Part shown: positions 1-9,310 of the stretch, in pieces
How the letters are laid out: the number at the start of each line of letters is the position of its first letter
Position numbering within the stretch: the first letter of the stretch is position 1
From: Sphingopyxis sp. YR583
GTDB taxonomy: Bacteria > Pseudomonadota > Alphaproteobacteria > Sphingomonadales > Sphingomonadaceae
Reading direction: 5' to 3'
NCBI RefSeq assembly: GCF_900108295.1
Contig: NZ_FNWK01000002.1
Location: 124,001-188,000 of the forward strand
DNA length: 64,000 nucleotides
Made by a program: the position numbers and the translations under genes
The notes under the pieces: generated by a model
The model's input: only the letters and a program-made list of their open reading frames with translations
Database searches by the model: none
What the model was told of the DNA's origin: nothing

Positions 1-288
1 GCCAAGGGGTGGAGCGAGGCCGAGGCGCTGGCCTGTTATACGGCGAACTCGCCGCAACCGATCGGCAAGATCCGTTCGGAGATTCGCCGCTATTTCGTCA
101 CTCCGGGACAGGCGACGTCGTACAAGGTCGGCATGCAGCGCATCCTTGCGCTGCGCGACAAGGCGCGAACGGCGCTCGGCCCGCGTTACGATCAGCGCGT
201 GTTTCACGAGATTATCCTCGGGCGCGGCTCGGTGCCGCTACCCGTGCTCGATGCACAGGTCGATCGCTGGATCGCCGCGCCGGCCTGA
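1..288 (+). CDS. DUF885 family protein, C-terminal fragment
   Basis: The frame is open from the first base and stops at TGA 286-288, so only the last 95 residues are present. The pattern GQATSYKVG followed by a helical stretch and GSVPLPVLD is the usual end of DUF885 proteins, which are predicted metallopeptidase-like enzymes, often exported. The zinc-binding part would lie upstream of the window, so activity cannot be judged. The gene ends about 55 bases before the palindrome that starts the iron region and is probably unrelated to it. Confidence 0.75.
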   Translation, partial: AKGWSEAEALACYTANSPQPIGKIRSEIRRYFVTPGQATSYKVGMQRILALRDKARTALGPRYDQRVFHEIILGRGSVPLPVLDAQVDRWIAAPA

Positions 289-342
289 AGGCTGGCGCGG
301 TCGGCGCGGCTTTCGCGCCAACGCCGGATTAATATTGTAATT

Positions 343-355
343 GAGAATCGTTCTC
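343..355. promoter_or_regulatory. Fur-type palindrome (candidate operator)
   Basis: GAGAATCGTTCTC is an inverted repeat with an A/T-rich flank, in the style of iron-responsive Fur sites. It lies 37 bases upstream of the ATG of the PepSY protein and close to the expected promoter. The assignment is by resemblance and by the iron-related genes downstream; the regulator (Fur, Irr or another) is not shown. Confidence 0.5.
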
Positions 356-391
356 GATAATGGCCGTGCATCTTTTCGGCAGAACTTCCAG

Positions 392-1036
392 ATGCACGCA
401 CCCACTCCCTCGCGACCGGCGACCAAGAAAAGCCGGAAAGCCTTTTGGCTGAAACAGTTGCACATGTGGCACTGGATGAGCTCGGCCATCAGCCTGATCG
501 GGCTGCTCTTGTTCGCGATCACCGGCTTCACGCTCAACCATGCGGCCGATATCGAGGGGACGCCGGTCGTCACGCAGGGATCGGCGCAGATGCCACCCGC
601 GCTGCTCACGCGGCTGAAAGCCGCGGTGCCCGACGCCGAAAAGGCGCCGCTGCCACCCGTCGCGGCCGAATGGGTCGAGAAAAATTTCCCCGTAAAGGCG
701 TCGGCCGAGGCCGAATGGTCTGCCGACGAAGTCTATCTTCCCGCCCCGCGTCCCGGCGGAGACGCGTGGGTCGCGATCGATCTCGCGACGGGAGAGGCGT
801 CGAGCGAAGTTACCAGCCGCGGCTGGATTTCCTATCTCAACGACCTCCACAAGGGCCGCAATTCGGGCGGCGAGTGGAGCCTGTTCATCGACATCTTCTC
901 CTTCGCCTGTCTCGTCTTCGCGATCACCGGCCTGTTCCTGCTCCAGCTTCACTCGGCGAAGCGCAAGAGCACCTGGCCGCTCGTCGGGCTCGGGCTTGCG
1001 ATCCCCGCCGCCATCGCCGTCATCTTCATTCACTAG
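392..1036 (+). CDS. PepSY-associated TM-helix membrane protein
   Basis: This 214-residue protein has a basic N-terminus, a first membrane helix near residues 28-50, an extracytoplasmic domain of about 110 residues, and two more hydrophobic helices near the C-terminus. Histidines sit in or beside the helices (HMWHW and LNH around helix 1, LQLH after helix 2), as expected for heme-b-binding PepSY-type membrane reductases. I start at ATG 392 because a longer reading would begin with a TTG inside the Fur-type palindrome. It leads a plus-strand set with DUF2271, DUF4198 and ApbE genes. The inferred role is carrying electrons across the inner membrane to a flavinylated partner for iron reduction; this is not proven by the sequence. 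Confidence 0.75.
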   Translation: MHAPTPSRPATKKSRKAFWLKQLHMWHWMSSAISLIGLLLFAITGFTLNHAADIEGTPVVTQGSAQMPPALLTRLKAAVPDAEKAPLPPVAAEWVEKNFPVKASAEAEWSADEVYLPAPRPGGDAWVAIDLATGEASSEVTSRGWISYLNDLHKGRNSGGEWSLFIDIFSFACLVFAITGLFLLQLHSAKRKSTWPLVGLGLAIPAAIAVIFIH

Positions 1037-1046
1037 GGAGACCTTC

Positions 1047-1577
1047 ATGCAGCTTTCCACCCCTGCGCGCATCCTCGGCGGCACGATCGGCCTCGGTGCC
1101 ATGCTCGGCGCGCCCGTCTTTGCCGCCAATCCCGGCACGATGGACGTCACGGTCAACATTCCGCGGCTGAAGGTCGCCGAATATCACAAGCCCTATGTGG
1201 CGATCTGGGTCGAGAAAGCCGGCGCACCCGCCAAGACCGTCGCGGTCTGGTACGATTATGACATGAAAGCCAATGAAGGCACCAAATGGCTGCGCGATGT
1301 GCGCCAGTGGTGGCGCGCCGCGGGCCGTTCGATGACTTTCCCGGCGAACGGCATCAGCGGCGCGACGCGCGCGCCCGGCGCACACAAGGTCTCCTTCACG
1401 CGCGCGCAGCTCGGCGCGACAGCGCCCGGCCAGTACACGCTGGTGATCGAGGCGGCACGCGAGGTTGGCGGCCGCGAACTTCTGCGTATTCCGTTCACCT
1501 GGCCGGCCAAGGCCGGGGCGGGGGGGCGTGCCGCCGGAACGACTGAATTGGGGGCCGTGTCGGTCGCCTTCCGTTAA
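1047..1577 (+). CDS. DUF2271 protein with flavinylation motif
   Basis: This 176-residue protein has a signal peptide (about residues 1-27, ending in VFAA). ATG 1047 was chosen because GGGAG lies just upstream and the signal peptide starts there. The sequence NGISGATRAPG at residues 101-111 contains SGAT, the kind of site at which ApbE attaches FMN through a phosphoester to threonine (here Thr107, codon 1365-1367). The gene begins 10 bases after the PepSY gene and sits two genes before apbE. The likely role is a periplasmic covalent flavoprotein receiving electrons from the PepSY protein. The family is known; the flavinylation is inferred from motif and neighbours. Confidence 0.75.
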   Translation: MQLSTPARILGGTIGLGAMLGAPVFAANPGTMDVTVNIPRLKVAEYHKPYVAIWVEKAGAPAKTVAVWYDYDMKANEGTKWLRDVRQWWRAAGRSMTFPANGISGATRAPGAHKVSFTRAQLGATAPGQYTLVIEAAREVGGRELLRIPFTWPAKAGAGGRAAGTTELGAVSVAFR

Positions 1578-1654
1578 AGGCGATTTCGAGCGGAGCGGGA
1601 CGTTCCGCAGCTCGGAAATCGCGAAAGAAAAGCAAAGCCTGAAAGGACAGGGAT

Positions 1655-2497
1655 ATGAAAAAGCGAATTTGGGGTTTCGCCGCGACCGCCGCGCTGGCCG
1701 CACTGGTTGCCGTTCCGGCTTCGGCGCATCGCCAGTGGATGATGCCGTCGTCGACCGTCCTCTCGGGCGATGACGTCTGGGTCACTGTCGATGCGGCCGT
1801 GTCGAACGACCTCTTCTATTTCGAACATCAGCCGATGCGTCTCGACGCGCTGAAGGCATGGGCGCCCGACGGGACCGAAGCGGCGATCGAGAACAAGGCC
1901 ACTGGCCGCTATCGCAGCACGTTCGACGTCCATCTGACGCAAAAGGGCACCTGGCGCATCGCATCGATCTCCGACGGCGTGATGGGCAGCTATGACCTGA
2001 ACGGCAAGACCGAGCGCCTGCCGCGCGGCACCACCACCGCGAACCTCGCCGAACGCATCCCCGCCGGCGCGACCAATGTGAAGACCGCCGAATCGAGCAA
2101 CCGCAACGAGATTTTCGTGACGGTGGGCGAACCGACGACGACTTTGTTCAAGCCGGTGGGGAAGGGCATCGAACTCGTCCCCGTGACGCACCCCAACGAT
2201 CTGATCGCGGGCGAGGCGGCAACCTTCCAGTTCCTGCTCGACGGGAAGCCCGCCGCAGGCCTGCCGGTCACGGTGATCCCGGGCGGCATCCGCTATCGCG
2301 ATCAGCTTGGGCAGATGGACCTCAAGACGGGTGCCGACGGCAAGGTCGAGGTCAACTGGACCGAACCCGGCATGTACTGGCTGAACGTCACGACGCCGCA
2401 GGCCGAGCGTGAAGAGGGTGCGGCAACGCCCGCAACCCCGCCGGCGCCCCAGCGCCGCGCGAGCTATTTCACGACGCTGGAAGTCCTCGCGCCCTGA
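1655..2497 (+). CDS. DUF4198 periplasmic protein
   Basis: The 280-residue product begins with a clear signal peptide (MKKRIWGFA through SASAHRQW, cut near residue 24) and reads as beta-sandwich modules. The mature N-terminus starts with HRQWMMPS, the usual beginning of DUF4198 proteins, many of which are linked to metal uptake loci. AAAGGACAGGG provides a good ribosome binding site before ATG 1655. Its place between the DUF2271 and ApbE genes suggests a periplasmic metal-binding or structural partner. Its exact function is unknown. Its TGA overlaps the proposed CTG start of apbE. Confidence 0.75.
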   Translation: MKKRIWGFAATAALAALVAVPASAHRQWMMPSSTVLSGDDVWVTVDAAVSNDLFYFEHQPMRLDALKAWAPDGTEAAIENKATGRYRSTFDVHLTQKGTWRIASISDGVMGSYDLNGKTERLPRGTTTANLAERIPAGATNVKTAESSNRNEIFVTVGEPTTTLFKPVGKGIELVPVTHPNDLIAGEAATFQFLLDGKPAAGLPVTVIPGGIRYRDQLGQMDLKTGADGKVEVNWTEPGMYWLNVTTPQAEREEGAATPATPPAPQRRASYFTTLEVLAP

Positions 2498-3456
2498 CCG
2501 ACCGCATTCTGATCCCCCGCGCGCTCACGCCCGCGGCCTTTGCAGGGCGTGACGCCGGGGCGATCATCGAAAGATTCTCCGGCGAGACGATGGGAACGAG
2601 CTGGTCCCTGCAAGCGGTGTCGCCGCCTGCGGGGACGGCTGAAGGCGTGCAGGCCGCGCTCGACATCGTCGTCGCGCAGATGAGCCAGTGGGAGCCGGCA
2701 TCGGACCTCTCGCGCGTCAACCGCGCTGCCCCCGGCCTGTGGCATGACGTGCCGAACGAACTTGCCCATGTCGTCGAAACCGCGCTCGATATCGCACAGG
2801 CGAGCGGCGGGGCGTTTAATGCCGGCCTTGGGCAGCTGACCGAAGCCTGGGGTTTCGGCAGCGCCGGCTCGGTGGGCGCGGTCCCGGAACGATCCGGCGC
2901 CGCCATCGACCGCACGATCGATTTCGATCCCGCGGCCCGGCGTATCCGGCGCGCGGAAGGCGCCGCGCTCGACCTTTCCGGCATCGCCAAAGGCTATGGC
3001 GTCGACCTCGTCGCCGAATGGCTGCTGGACAGCGGCATACGGCATTTCCTGTTCGAAGTCGGCGGTGAGCTGCGCGGCGAGGGGATCCGCCCCAACGGAC
3101 AGCCCTGGTGGGTGGACATAGAAATGCCGCCGACATCCTCCATTCCGCCATGGCGTATCGCACTGCACGACCTGTCGGTGGCGACATCGGGCAATTATCG
3201 CCGCGGTTTCAACGCCGGCGGCCAACATTATTCGCACAGCTTCGATCCAGAAACGGGGCGTCCGATCGTCAATGGCGTCGCGTCGGTGACGGTGCTGCAC
3301 CGTCAGTGCATGATGGCCGACGGCTGGGCCACCGCGTTGACGGTGATGGGGCCGGAAGCGGCTATTGCGCTTGCCGATCGGCAAGAGCTCGCGGCGTGCG
3401 TTGTTGCGGGTGACCGCGAGCATGTGTCGCGCGCATGGCGCGCCATGATGGATTAG
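2494..3456 (+). CDS. apbE: FAD:protein FMN transferase (ApbE)
   Basis: ApbE moves FMN from FAD onto threonine of target flavoproteins. The motifs are [10 protein letters not shown] near the N-terminus, GGAFNAGLG and EAWGFG, then [12 protein letters not shown], the [11 protein letters not shown] segment and ADGWATAL with the metal-binding Asp. The first ATG (2590) falls inside the conserved SGETMGT strand and would remove about 32 residues. Upstream, back to the in-frame stop at 2410-2412, there is no ATG, GTG or TTG. I therefore place the start at CTG 2494, which overlaps the previous stop as CTGA, with GGAAG about ten bases upstream; CTG 2509 is another option. The product is about 320 residues with no obvious signal peptide in this reading. 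The likely substrate is the neighbouring DUF2271 protein. The gene ends tail to tail with the piuC-like gene, overlapping by 3 bases. Confidence 0.85.
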   Translation: MTDRILIPRALTPAAFAGRDAGAIIERFSGETMGTSWSLQAVSPPAGTAEGVQAALDIVVAQMSQWEPASDLSRVNRAAPGLWHDVPNELAHVVETALDIAQASGGAFNAGLGQLTEAWGFGSAGSVGAVPERSGAAIDRTIDFDPAARRIRRAEGAALDLSGIAKGYGVDLVAEWLLDSGIRHFLFEVGGELRGEGIRPNGQPWWVDIEMPPTSSIPPWRIALHDLSVATSGNYRRGFNAGGQHYSHSFDPETGRPIVNGVASVTVLHRQCMMADGWATALTVMGPEAAIALADRQELAACVVAGDREHVSRAWRAMMD

Positions 3457-4136
3457 CTGTCGGCCCAGAGGCGGAGCAGGTTGTGATAGATGCCGGTGAG
3501 TTCGATCACCGAGCGGTCCTTGCCGCCAAGCTCTCCGGTCAGCCGCTGCACCGCGCGGTCGAGGTCGAACAGGGTGCGCCGTTCCTCGGCATTGCGAACC
3601 ATCGACTGCAGCCAGAAAAAGGAGGCGACGCGGCGCCCGCGCGTGATCGGGGTAACGCGGTGGAGGCTCGACGAGGGGTAGACGACCGCGTGACCCGCGG
3701 CCAGCTTCACCCGCTGGACGCCATAATGGTCCTCGACGAGCAACTCGCCGCCGTCATAATTTTCGGGCGCCTCCAGAAAGACCGTGATCGACAGGTCGCT
3801 GCGGATACGGAAATCGCTGCCGCGTTTGATGCGGATGGCATTGTCGACATGCGTGTCGAATTCCTGTCCCGCGCCATAGCGATTGAACAGCGGCGGATAG
3901 ATGCGCAGCGGCAATGCCGAGGCAAAGAAGATCGGCGAGCGGCCGAGCGCCTCGAGGATCAGCCGGCCCGCCTGACGCGCGGCCTCGCCATCCTCTGGCA
4001 ATTGCTCGTTATTCTTGGCGAGCGCGGCCTGATGGCCCGACGTCGCGTTGCCGTCCACCCATTCGGCGGCATCGATGATGGCGCGGACTTCCGCCAGTTC
4101 GGCGGCTGTCAAAAGATCGGGAACGGCAATCAACAT
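3453..4136 (-). CDS. PKHD-type Fe(II)/2-oxoglutarate hydroxylase (PiuC-like)
   Basis: This 227-residue enzyme carries the double-stranded beta-helix iron site: His96 and Asp98 (DTHVDN), His159 (SSLHRVTP) and the 2-oxoglutarate-binding Arg169 (RGRRVASFF). It resembles PiuC/YbiX proteins, which commonly sit beside catecholate siderophore receptors. The start at ATG 4136 has AAGGGA upstream and gives the family's usual MLIAVPDLL beginning. It lies 98 bases downstream of the TonB-dependent receptor on the same strand, so co-expression under iron limitation is likely. The natural substrate of this family is not established. Confidence 0.88.
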   Translation of the reverse strand: MLIAVPDLLTAAELAEVRAIIDAAEWVDGNATSGHQAALAKNNEQLPEDGEAARQAGRLILEALGRSPIFFASALPLRIYPPLFNRYGAGQEFDTHVDNAIRIKRGSDFRIRSDLSITVFLEAPENYDGGELLVEDHYGVQRVKLAAGHAVVYPSSSLHRVTPITRGRRVASFFWLQSMVRNAEERRTLFDLDRAVQRLTGELGGKDRSVIELTGIYHNLLRLWADS

Positions 4137-4234
4137 GAGCGGGATGTCCCTTCGGCACGACCGCTTCGCGCTGCCACAAATGAGAAACTCGATCAATGAC
4201 GGGAGCGACGCGAGGCCGCTCCCGTCACCGATTG

Positions 4235-6601
4235 TCAGAAGCCGACCGTCAGCGTCAGCACTGCCGACCGCGCATCGCCGGGGGTGGCCCAGCCATTGTT
4301 GCGGATGCGGGTGTAATAGAGCTTGTCCGTGAAATTCTTCACGTTGAGCTGCGCCGAAATCTTGTCGGTGAAGTCGTACCCGAGGAAGGCATTGTGAACC
4401 CAATAATCGTCCGACTTCAGGATCGTCGGGTTCGTTGCGGTCGGCACATTGAACGCGAACTTGCCCTGATAGGTCGCCCCATAACCGATCTTCAACCCGA
4501 ACGGCAGTTCATAGGTGGTGAACAGGCTACCCGAATGCTTCGGCGTATTCTGAAGCTGGGCGCCGCCGGCCGGGTCGGGGTTCGCGGCCGTATTGCCGCA
4601 TCCCGTTGCGGCGGGGTTCGCAAGGCAAAAATCCGACACTGACTGACGGATCTCGCTGTCGAGATAGGTGTAGTTGGCGGTGACCGACCAACCCGGCAGG
4701 ATCTGACCGACCGCGCTCAGTGCAATGCCGTCAACACGCGAATGACCGTCCAGGACCTGGTCGGGGAACTGCGGATCGTTCGAATTGACGCGATAGCTGT
4801 CACGTTCGTTGCGGAATGCTGCAGCGCTCAGCAACAGGCGGCCCCCTGCGACTTCTGCCTTGACCCCGATCTCGTAATTTTTCGCGCTTTCGGGCTTTAC
4901 GTTGCAATTGCCGTTGGTCGCGGCTTCCGAACAGCTGCCATTGACCGACGACTGTGACGGCGTCTGCGAATTGCCGTAGGCGGCATAAAGCGTGACCGCT
5001 TCGACCGGCTTGTAAACCAGCCCGATGCGGTACGAGAAGATATTGTCGTCATAGCTCGTGATCGTCGGGATGCCGAGGCCGACGCGGCTCGACCCGCTGG
5101 TCTTTTCGTAACGAACGCCGCCATTGATCTCGAACTTGCCGATCTTCATCGCGTCGAACAGATAGACGGCATAATTGTCGACCTCGCCGATCGTGCGACC
5201 GGTGTAGGTGTAATTGACCGGGCCGTCATAGACGTTGCTGCCATAGGAGAAGCCGGCAGGAAGCGCCGGGCCGACGACGACCTCGTTCGGGTTGGCGATA
5301 TTGATCAGCGGATAGCGGGAATAGAAGGCGGTGCCATCGGCATTGCGCAGTGCGTTGCCGCTGTTCAGCGTGTATTTTTCCCACAGCGCCGAGGCGCCGA
5401 CGACTAACGTATGCTCGATCGCGCCGGTATTGAACGTACCACGCAGGTCGAGCTGGTCGTACATCAACTCATTCTTCGAATCGCGCAGGTTTCCGCGCGG
5501 TCCGCCGATATAATAATAGCCGTTGGGCACGGTGAAGTTGCCGAAACCGGTCACGGCGACGACGCAGCTCCCGCCGCTGGCCGAAACGCCCGACGGAAGG
5601 CAATAAGTACCCTGCGGCGGCCCGACGACCGTAAGTTGGCTGACCTGCTGCCAGCGTGCGAGGTTGCGGATCGACCAGCTGTCGCTCAAGTCGTGCTCGA
5701 CGGTGATCGTCGCCTGGTCGACGGTGATCTCCTGCCGGTCGACATTGCGGTAACCGAAATAGTCGCTGCGATCGACGCCGGGGACGAGGCCATTGTAATA
5801 GGGCACGCCATATTGCGGGATATTGTCGTCTTCCTGATGCAGATATTGCAGCGTCAGCTTGGTCGGGCCGTTCATGCCGATGCTCACCGACGGCGCGATG
5901 CCCCAGCGCTTGTAATTGTCGACGTCGCGACCGGGCACGTCATTCTTGTGTGCCATGGCGTTCAGGCGCACTGCGATCAGGTCGCTGACGCGCAGGTTCG
6001 CATCTACGGTACCGCGGTAATAATTGTCGGTGCCGATACCGCCCGTTGCGATGACGCGCGTTTCGTCAAGCGGGCGCTTGGTGACGATGTTGATCGACCC
6101 GCCGACCGAGCCCGCACCGCTCTGCACCGAATTGGCGCCGTTGACGATTTCAAGCTGCTCGAGGTTGAACGAATCCGACCGGCTGTATGCGGCGCTGTCG
6201 CGCACGCCGTCCTGCGTGATGTCGCTGCCCGCCGAATAGCCGCGGAAGTTGATCGAGTCTGCCGGGGGGGAGCCACCTTCGGCGGCGCCAAAAGTGATAC
6301 CGGGGACGGTCGAAAGCATATCGCGCAGCGTCAGCAGATTCTGCTGTTCGATCGTCTCACCCGTGATGACGGTGACCGTCTGCGGCGTGTCGCGCACGGG
6401 GCGCGTCGATTTCGGCGATTCCTGCTGGGTCTGATAATGCTGACCGGTGACGATGATCTGCTCGCGCTCGTCGCGGCGTTCGCGCTCGGTCTGCTGATCG
6501 GACGATGCTTCGGCACCAGCATCGGCCGCCATGGCCGAGGTGCTGATCAGGCTGCCGACGCAGGAGAGCGCCAGGAAAGTGGCGGACGTCGTAGGCTTCA
6601 C
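4235..6601 (-). CDS. TonB-dependent siderophore receptor (Fiu/PiuA type)
   Basis: The 788-residue outer-membrane receptor has a signal peptide (about residues 1-25, ending SAMA), an N-terminal plug containing QTVTVITGE and MLSTVPGI, and a long beta-barrel ending in aromatic LTLTVGF. The plug segments RGYSAGSD and [16 protein letters not shown] are typical of ferric catecholate receptors. AAGGGGGT lies upstream of ATG 6601 and a palindrome of Fur type lies at 6668-6680, so iron-controlled transcription is likely. The downstream piuC-like gene and the upstream tonB-like gene complete an uptake locus. The siderophore bound cannot be told from sequence alone. Confidence 0.92.
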   Translation of the reverse strand: MKPTTSATFLALSCVGSLISTSAMAADAGAEASSDQQTERERRDEREQIIVTGQHYQTQQESPKSTRPVRDTPQTVTVITGETIEQQNLLTLRDMLSTVPGITFGAAEGGSPPADSINFRGYSAGSDITQDGVRDSAAYSRSDSFNLEQLEIVNGANSVQSGAGSVGGSINIVTKRPLDETRVIATGGIGTDNYYRGTVDANLRVSDLIAVRLNAMAHKNDVPGRDVDNYKRWGIAPSVSIGMNGPTKLTLQYLHQEDDNIPQYGVPYYNGLVPGVDRSDYFGYRNVDRQEITVDQATITVEHDLSDSWSIRNLARWQQVSQLTVVGPPQGTYCLPSGVSASGGSCVVAVTGFGNFTVPNGYYYIGGPRGNLRDSKNELMYDQLDLRGTFNTGAIEHTLVVGASALWEKYTLNSGNALRNADGTAFYSRYPLINIANPNEVVVGPALPAGFSYGSNVYDGPVNYTYTGRTIGEVDNYAVYLFDAMKIGKFEINGGVRYEKTSGSSRVGLGIPTITSYDDNIFSYRIGLVYKPVEAVTLYAAYGNSQTPSQSSVNGSCSEAATNGNCNVKPESAKNYEIGVKAEVAGGRLLLSAAAFRNERDSYRVNSNDPQFPDQVLDGHSRVDGIALSAVGQILPGWSVTANYTYLDSEIRQSVSDFCLANPAATGCGNTAANPDPAGGAQLQNTPKHSGSLFTTYELPFGLKIGYGATYQGKFAFNVPTATNPTILKSDDYWVHNAFLGYDFTDKISAQLNVKNFTDKLYYTRIRNNGWATPGDARSAVLTLTVGF

Positions 6602-6667
6602 GGCTGTTACCCCCTTGTTATGGACGGGCCGCCGCTATTGAGAGTCGGTTGCAATGTCAACTCTAAT

Positions 6668-6680
6668 GCGAATCATTCGC
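6668..6680. promoter_or_regulatory. Fur-type palindrome upstream of the receptor
   Basis: GCGAATCATTCGC is a perfect inverted repeat around a central C, flanked by AAT and GATATT. It resembles a Fur box (GATAATGATAATCATTATC style) and lies 67 bases upstream of the receptor start, in the 129-base gap after the tonB-like gene. Confidence 0.55.
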
Positions 6681-6730
6681 GATATTGTCGCAATTCCTTC
6701 GAGATGTGCGCAATGATCGAGAAGTTCCCC

Positions 6731-7453
6731 CTACCGCCGCTCAAGCCACCAGCTCTGCCGCCAACCATATTGGCTGGCGATCGCTTCGCCGACGGCGTTG
6801 GTTGCCGGCTTGAAACGAAACCGCTCCTCGATCAGATCGCAGGTTGTCCGGTCGAGCGAGCTGTCACCACTCGACCGGGTCACGCGGCATCCGCTCACGC
6901 GCCCATTCACCTCGATCGTAAAGCGCACCTCGACTTCGCCGCCGGCTCTCGCCCGGCTGGCCTCTCGCGGATAATCACGGTCGCGGATCGTGCCGCTCCG
7001 CCAGACGGCCTTGCTACCACCACCGGTGCCGCTGCCCGTTCCGCCCGCGCCCGTTCCGTCGCCCCGGCCACCGGCGCCCGAGCCCGGGCCGGGGTTTTGC
7101 GTCGCGCCCGCCGATGGATCGCTTCCAGCCCCGGCTTCGACTGCGGTAGCGACAGGCGGCACGACGGGACGCAGTCTCGGCGGCGGTGTAACAACGGCTG
7201 CTGCTTTGGCGGCCTTGTTCGGCGCCGAAGCTTTGCCGCTGGCTCTCTCGCTTGGCGCCTTTGTCGGCGTTGCGTCCTTATGAGGGGGCGGAGGAGCAGG
7301 GATGGCGATTGCTGTAATCGTCTCTCCCGCCTTGCGAACGATATCCAAATCAAGGCCGCTGGCCAGGCCGAGCCCGACCGCAACGACGGCGAGCAACGCC
7401 CCGCTCCCAGACGCGATCCTCTGCCGCCCCGTAATCTGCCCCGTATAGGCCAT
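6731..7453 (-). CDS. TonB-family energy transducer protein
   Basis: This 240-residue protein has a single N-terminal membrane anchor (about residues 17-36), a long Pro/Ala/Gly-rich periplasmic linker (about residues 50-150), and a TonB C-terminal domain with DYPREASRARAGGEVEVRF and SGDSSLDRTTC. TonB proteins couple the inner-membrane proton gradient, through ExbB and ExbD, to outer-membrane receptors. No exbB or exbD is in the window. AGAGG lies six bases before ATG 7453. It is encoded just upstream of the siderophore receptor on the same strand and is probably its dedicated partner. Confidence 0.85.
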   Translation of the reverse strand: MAYTGQITGRQRIASGSGALLAVVAVGLGLASGLDLDIVRKAGETITAIAIPAPPPPHKDATPTKAPSERASGKASAPNKAAKAAAVVTPPPRLRPVVPPVATAVEAGAGSDPSAGATQNPGPGSGAGGRGDGTGAGGTGSGTGGGSKAVWRSGTIRDRDYPREASRARAGGEVEVRFTIEVNGRVSGCRVTRSSGDSSLDRTTCDLIEERFRFKPATNAVGEAIASQYGWRQSWWLERR

Positions 7454-7499
7454 CGCGCCGCCTCTTGTCGCGCGCCGTAGCGCGCAGCCGGCAATGCTT

Positions 7500-8369
7500 T
7501 TAGAGGAATTCGTCTAGCGTGGACATGAACCGGTCGAACTGGTCGTGATGCAGCCAGTGGCCGGCATTCTCGAACTCGATCACTTCGGCGGTTTTGAAAT
7601 GTTCAAGCCGACCGTCCCTCTCGGGGTTCGACGCCCAGCTGTTGGCGCCATAGAGCAGCAGCGTGGGGCATGTGATCGCGCCCCACAGTGCGGCGATGTC
7701 GTCCTGCGGCATATCGAACGCCGGCCAGACATTGAGGTAATTGTCGAATTTCCAGCTCCACGTGCCGTCCTCATTGCGGCTGATGCCGTGGATGGTCAGG
7801 TGACGCGCCTGCGTTTCGGTCAGGTAGCTATTCTCGCCCATCATGCGCGCCAGCGCATCCTCTAGGGTTGCATAACGGCGAGGCGTACGCCCCGCAGCCT
7901 GACGTTTGTCGTCGATCCATTTGCGAAAGCGTTCGGCATAGCCGGTCTTTGCCCGTTCGGCGATCACCTTGGGCGAGGGACCAAGTCCCTCTATCGCCAC
8001 AAGCTTGCGGACGTTTTCGGGATAGAGGCCGGTATAGCGCAGCGCGATATTGCCGCCCATCGAGTGCGCCACGATCGACAGCGGCCCAAGATCGAGCTGA
8101 TGGATCAGCTGCGCCAGGTCATAGACAAAAGTGTCCATGGCGTAGTTGCCGTCGGGCGACCAGGCACTGTCGCCGTGACCACGCAGGTCGGGGGCGATGA
8201 TGTGATAGCGATCCTGCAGCTTTTCGGCGACCCAGTCCCAGTTGCGACAATGGTCGCGTCCGCCGTGCACCAACAGCAGCGGCGGTGCGCCGCGATTGCC
8301 CCAGTCCACATAGTGAAGCTTCAACCGCTGCGAGACGAAGCTATTCGAGGTGGGACCGGCACTTGCCAT
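7500..8369 (-). CDS. Alpha/beta-fold hydrolase
   Basis: The 289-residue protein shows the alpha/beta hydrolase layout: LLLVHGGRDHC (oxyanion region), the nucleophile elbow VAHSMGG, a lid region and the late His in NAGHWLHHDQ. The substrate cannot be assigned; related proteins hydrolyse esters, lactones or epoxide-like compounds. The longer open frame upstream of ATG 8369 has no family resemblance, and MASAGPTSNSF is the expected beginning. It lies 46 bases upstream of the tonB-like gene on the same strand, but a functional link is doubtful. It is divergent from the neighbouring reductase gene. Confidence 0.85.
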   Translation of the reverse strand: MASAGPTSNSFVSQRLKLHYVDWGNRGAPPLLLVHGGRDHCRNWDWVAEKLQDRYHIIAPDLRGHGDSAWSPDGNYAMDTFVYDLAQLIHQLDLGPLSIVAHSMGGNIALRYTGLYPENVRKLVAIEGLGPSPKVIAERAKTGYAERFRKWIDDKRQAAGRTPRRYATLEDALARMMGENSYLTETQARHLTIHGISRNEDGTWSWKFDNYLNVWPAFDMPQDDIAALWGAITCPTLLLYGANSWASNPERDGRLEHFKTAEVIEFENAGHWLHHDQFDRFMSTLDEFL

Positions 8370-8475
8370 CGGATCATCCTTGCTGTCTGGTCCAGTTTCA
8401 AAAGGCGACTGGTTTCGATCCGTCAACCCCGCATCGGCATCACTGGCCTTCAAAGACAAGATAAGGGAGAATAGC

Positions 8476-9267
8476 ATGACAACATTTCGCGATAATCTGC
8501 TGGTCGGCAAGACGGCCTTCGTCGCCGGAGGCACGAGCGGTATCAGTCTCGGCATAGCAAAACGCTTTGCCGAACTTGGCGCGAAGGTTGCGGTGGCCGG
8601 CCGCGACCCTGACAAGGCGCAGCGCGCCGCCGCCGAAATCGGACATGATGCGATCGGCTTGTCCGGCGATGTGCGTGACTATGCTGCGATTCGCGGCGTG
8701 ATGGAGACGGTCGTCGAAAAATTCGGTCCGATGGACATCGTTATCTCTGGTGCGGCGGGAAATTTCCTCGCGCCGGTCCTCGGCATGTCGGCAAATGCAT
8801 TTCGCACCGTGGTCGATATCGACCTCAACGGCACATTCAACGTATTCCGCGGTTGCCATGATCTGCTCAACCGCCCGGGCGCATCGTTGATTGCGATCAC
8901 TGCGGGGCAGGCGATTAACGCCTCTGCGCTGCAGGCGCACGCCTGCGCGGCGAAGGCCGGGATCAATCAGTTGATCCGGGTGCTCGCGCTCGAATGGGGC
9001 CCCGAGGTGCGCGTCAACGGCATCTCGCCGGGGCCGATCGCGGGAACCGAGGGCATGGCGCGTCTCGCGCCCGACGCTGCAACGCGCCAGTCGCATTTCG
9101 ACCGCATCGCGATGAAGCGTTGGGGCGAGATTGAGGAGGTCGCCGAATCGGCGGTGTTCCTGTGCTCACCCGCCGCCGGCTATATTACCGGAACGATCCT
9201 TGACTGCGACGGCGGAAGCCAGATCGGCGATGCGTCGCGCGGCGATCTGGCGAAGGGAATGGCCTGA
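8476..9267 (+). CDS. SDR-family reductase, 2,4-dienoyl-CoA reductase-like
   Basis: This 263-residue short-chain dehydrogenase/reductase has the nucleotide-binding AGGTSGISLGIA near residues 17-28 and the C-terminal SPGPIAGTEGMARL. The usual YxxxK site is replaced by A156-C-A-A-K160. HxxxxK with this SPGPI(A/S)GTEG ending is the pattern of peroxisomal-type 2,4-dienoyl-CoA reductases (DECR2), which reduce dienoyl-CoA intermediates of unsaturated fatty acid oxidation with NADPH. I take that as the best guess for its job. AAGGGAG lies before ATG 8476. A strong terminator follows the stop. Confidence 0.85.
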   Translation: MTTFRDNLLVGKTAFVAGGTSGISLGIAKRFAELGAKVAVAGRDPDKAQRAAAEIGHDAIGLSGDVRDYAAIRGVMETVVEKFGPMDIVISGAAGNFLAPVLGMSANAFRTVVDIDLNGTFNVFRGCHDLLNRPGASLIAITAGQAINASALQAHACAAKAGINQLIRVLALEWGPEVRVNGISPGPIAGTEGMARLAPDAATRQSHFDRIAMKRWGEIEEVAESAVFLCSPAAGYITGTILDCDGGSQIGDASRGDLAKGMA

Positions 9268-9271
9268 AAGC

Positions 9272-9308
9272 AAAAACGCCGCCAACCCGTTGGGGTGGCG
9301 GCGTTTTT
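9272..9308. terminator. Intrinsic terminator after the SDR gene (bidirectional form)
   Basis: AAAAACGCCGCCA and TGGCGGCGTTTTT form a 13-base-pair stem around an 11-base loop, with T-runs readable on both strands. It ends the reductase transcript and, on the other strand, the tRNA-Val transcript. Confidence 0.9.
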
Positions 9309-9310
9309 AA

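Noticed and set aside
341..391. TTG 341 as start of the PepSY protein
   Set aside because: It would place translation initiation inside the Fur-type palindrome and add 17 residues unlike the family; ATG 392 fits.
2590..2592. ATG 2590 as apbE start
   Set aside because: It starts inside the conserved SGETMGT strand, so it cannot give a complete ApbE domain.
5411..7480. Plus-strand 689-residue frame over the receptor and tonB-like genes
   Set aside because: It is antisense to a typical TonB-dependent receptor and TonB domain.
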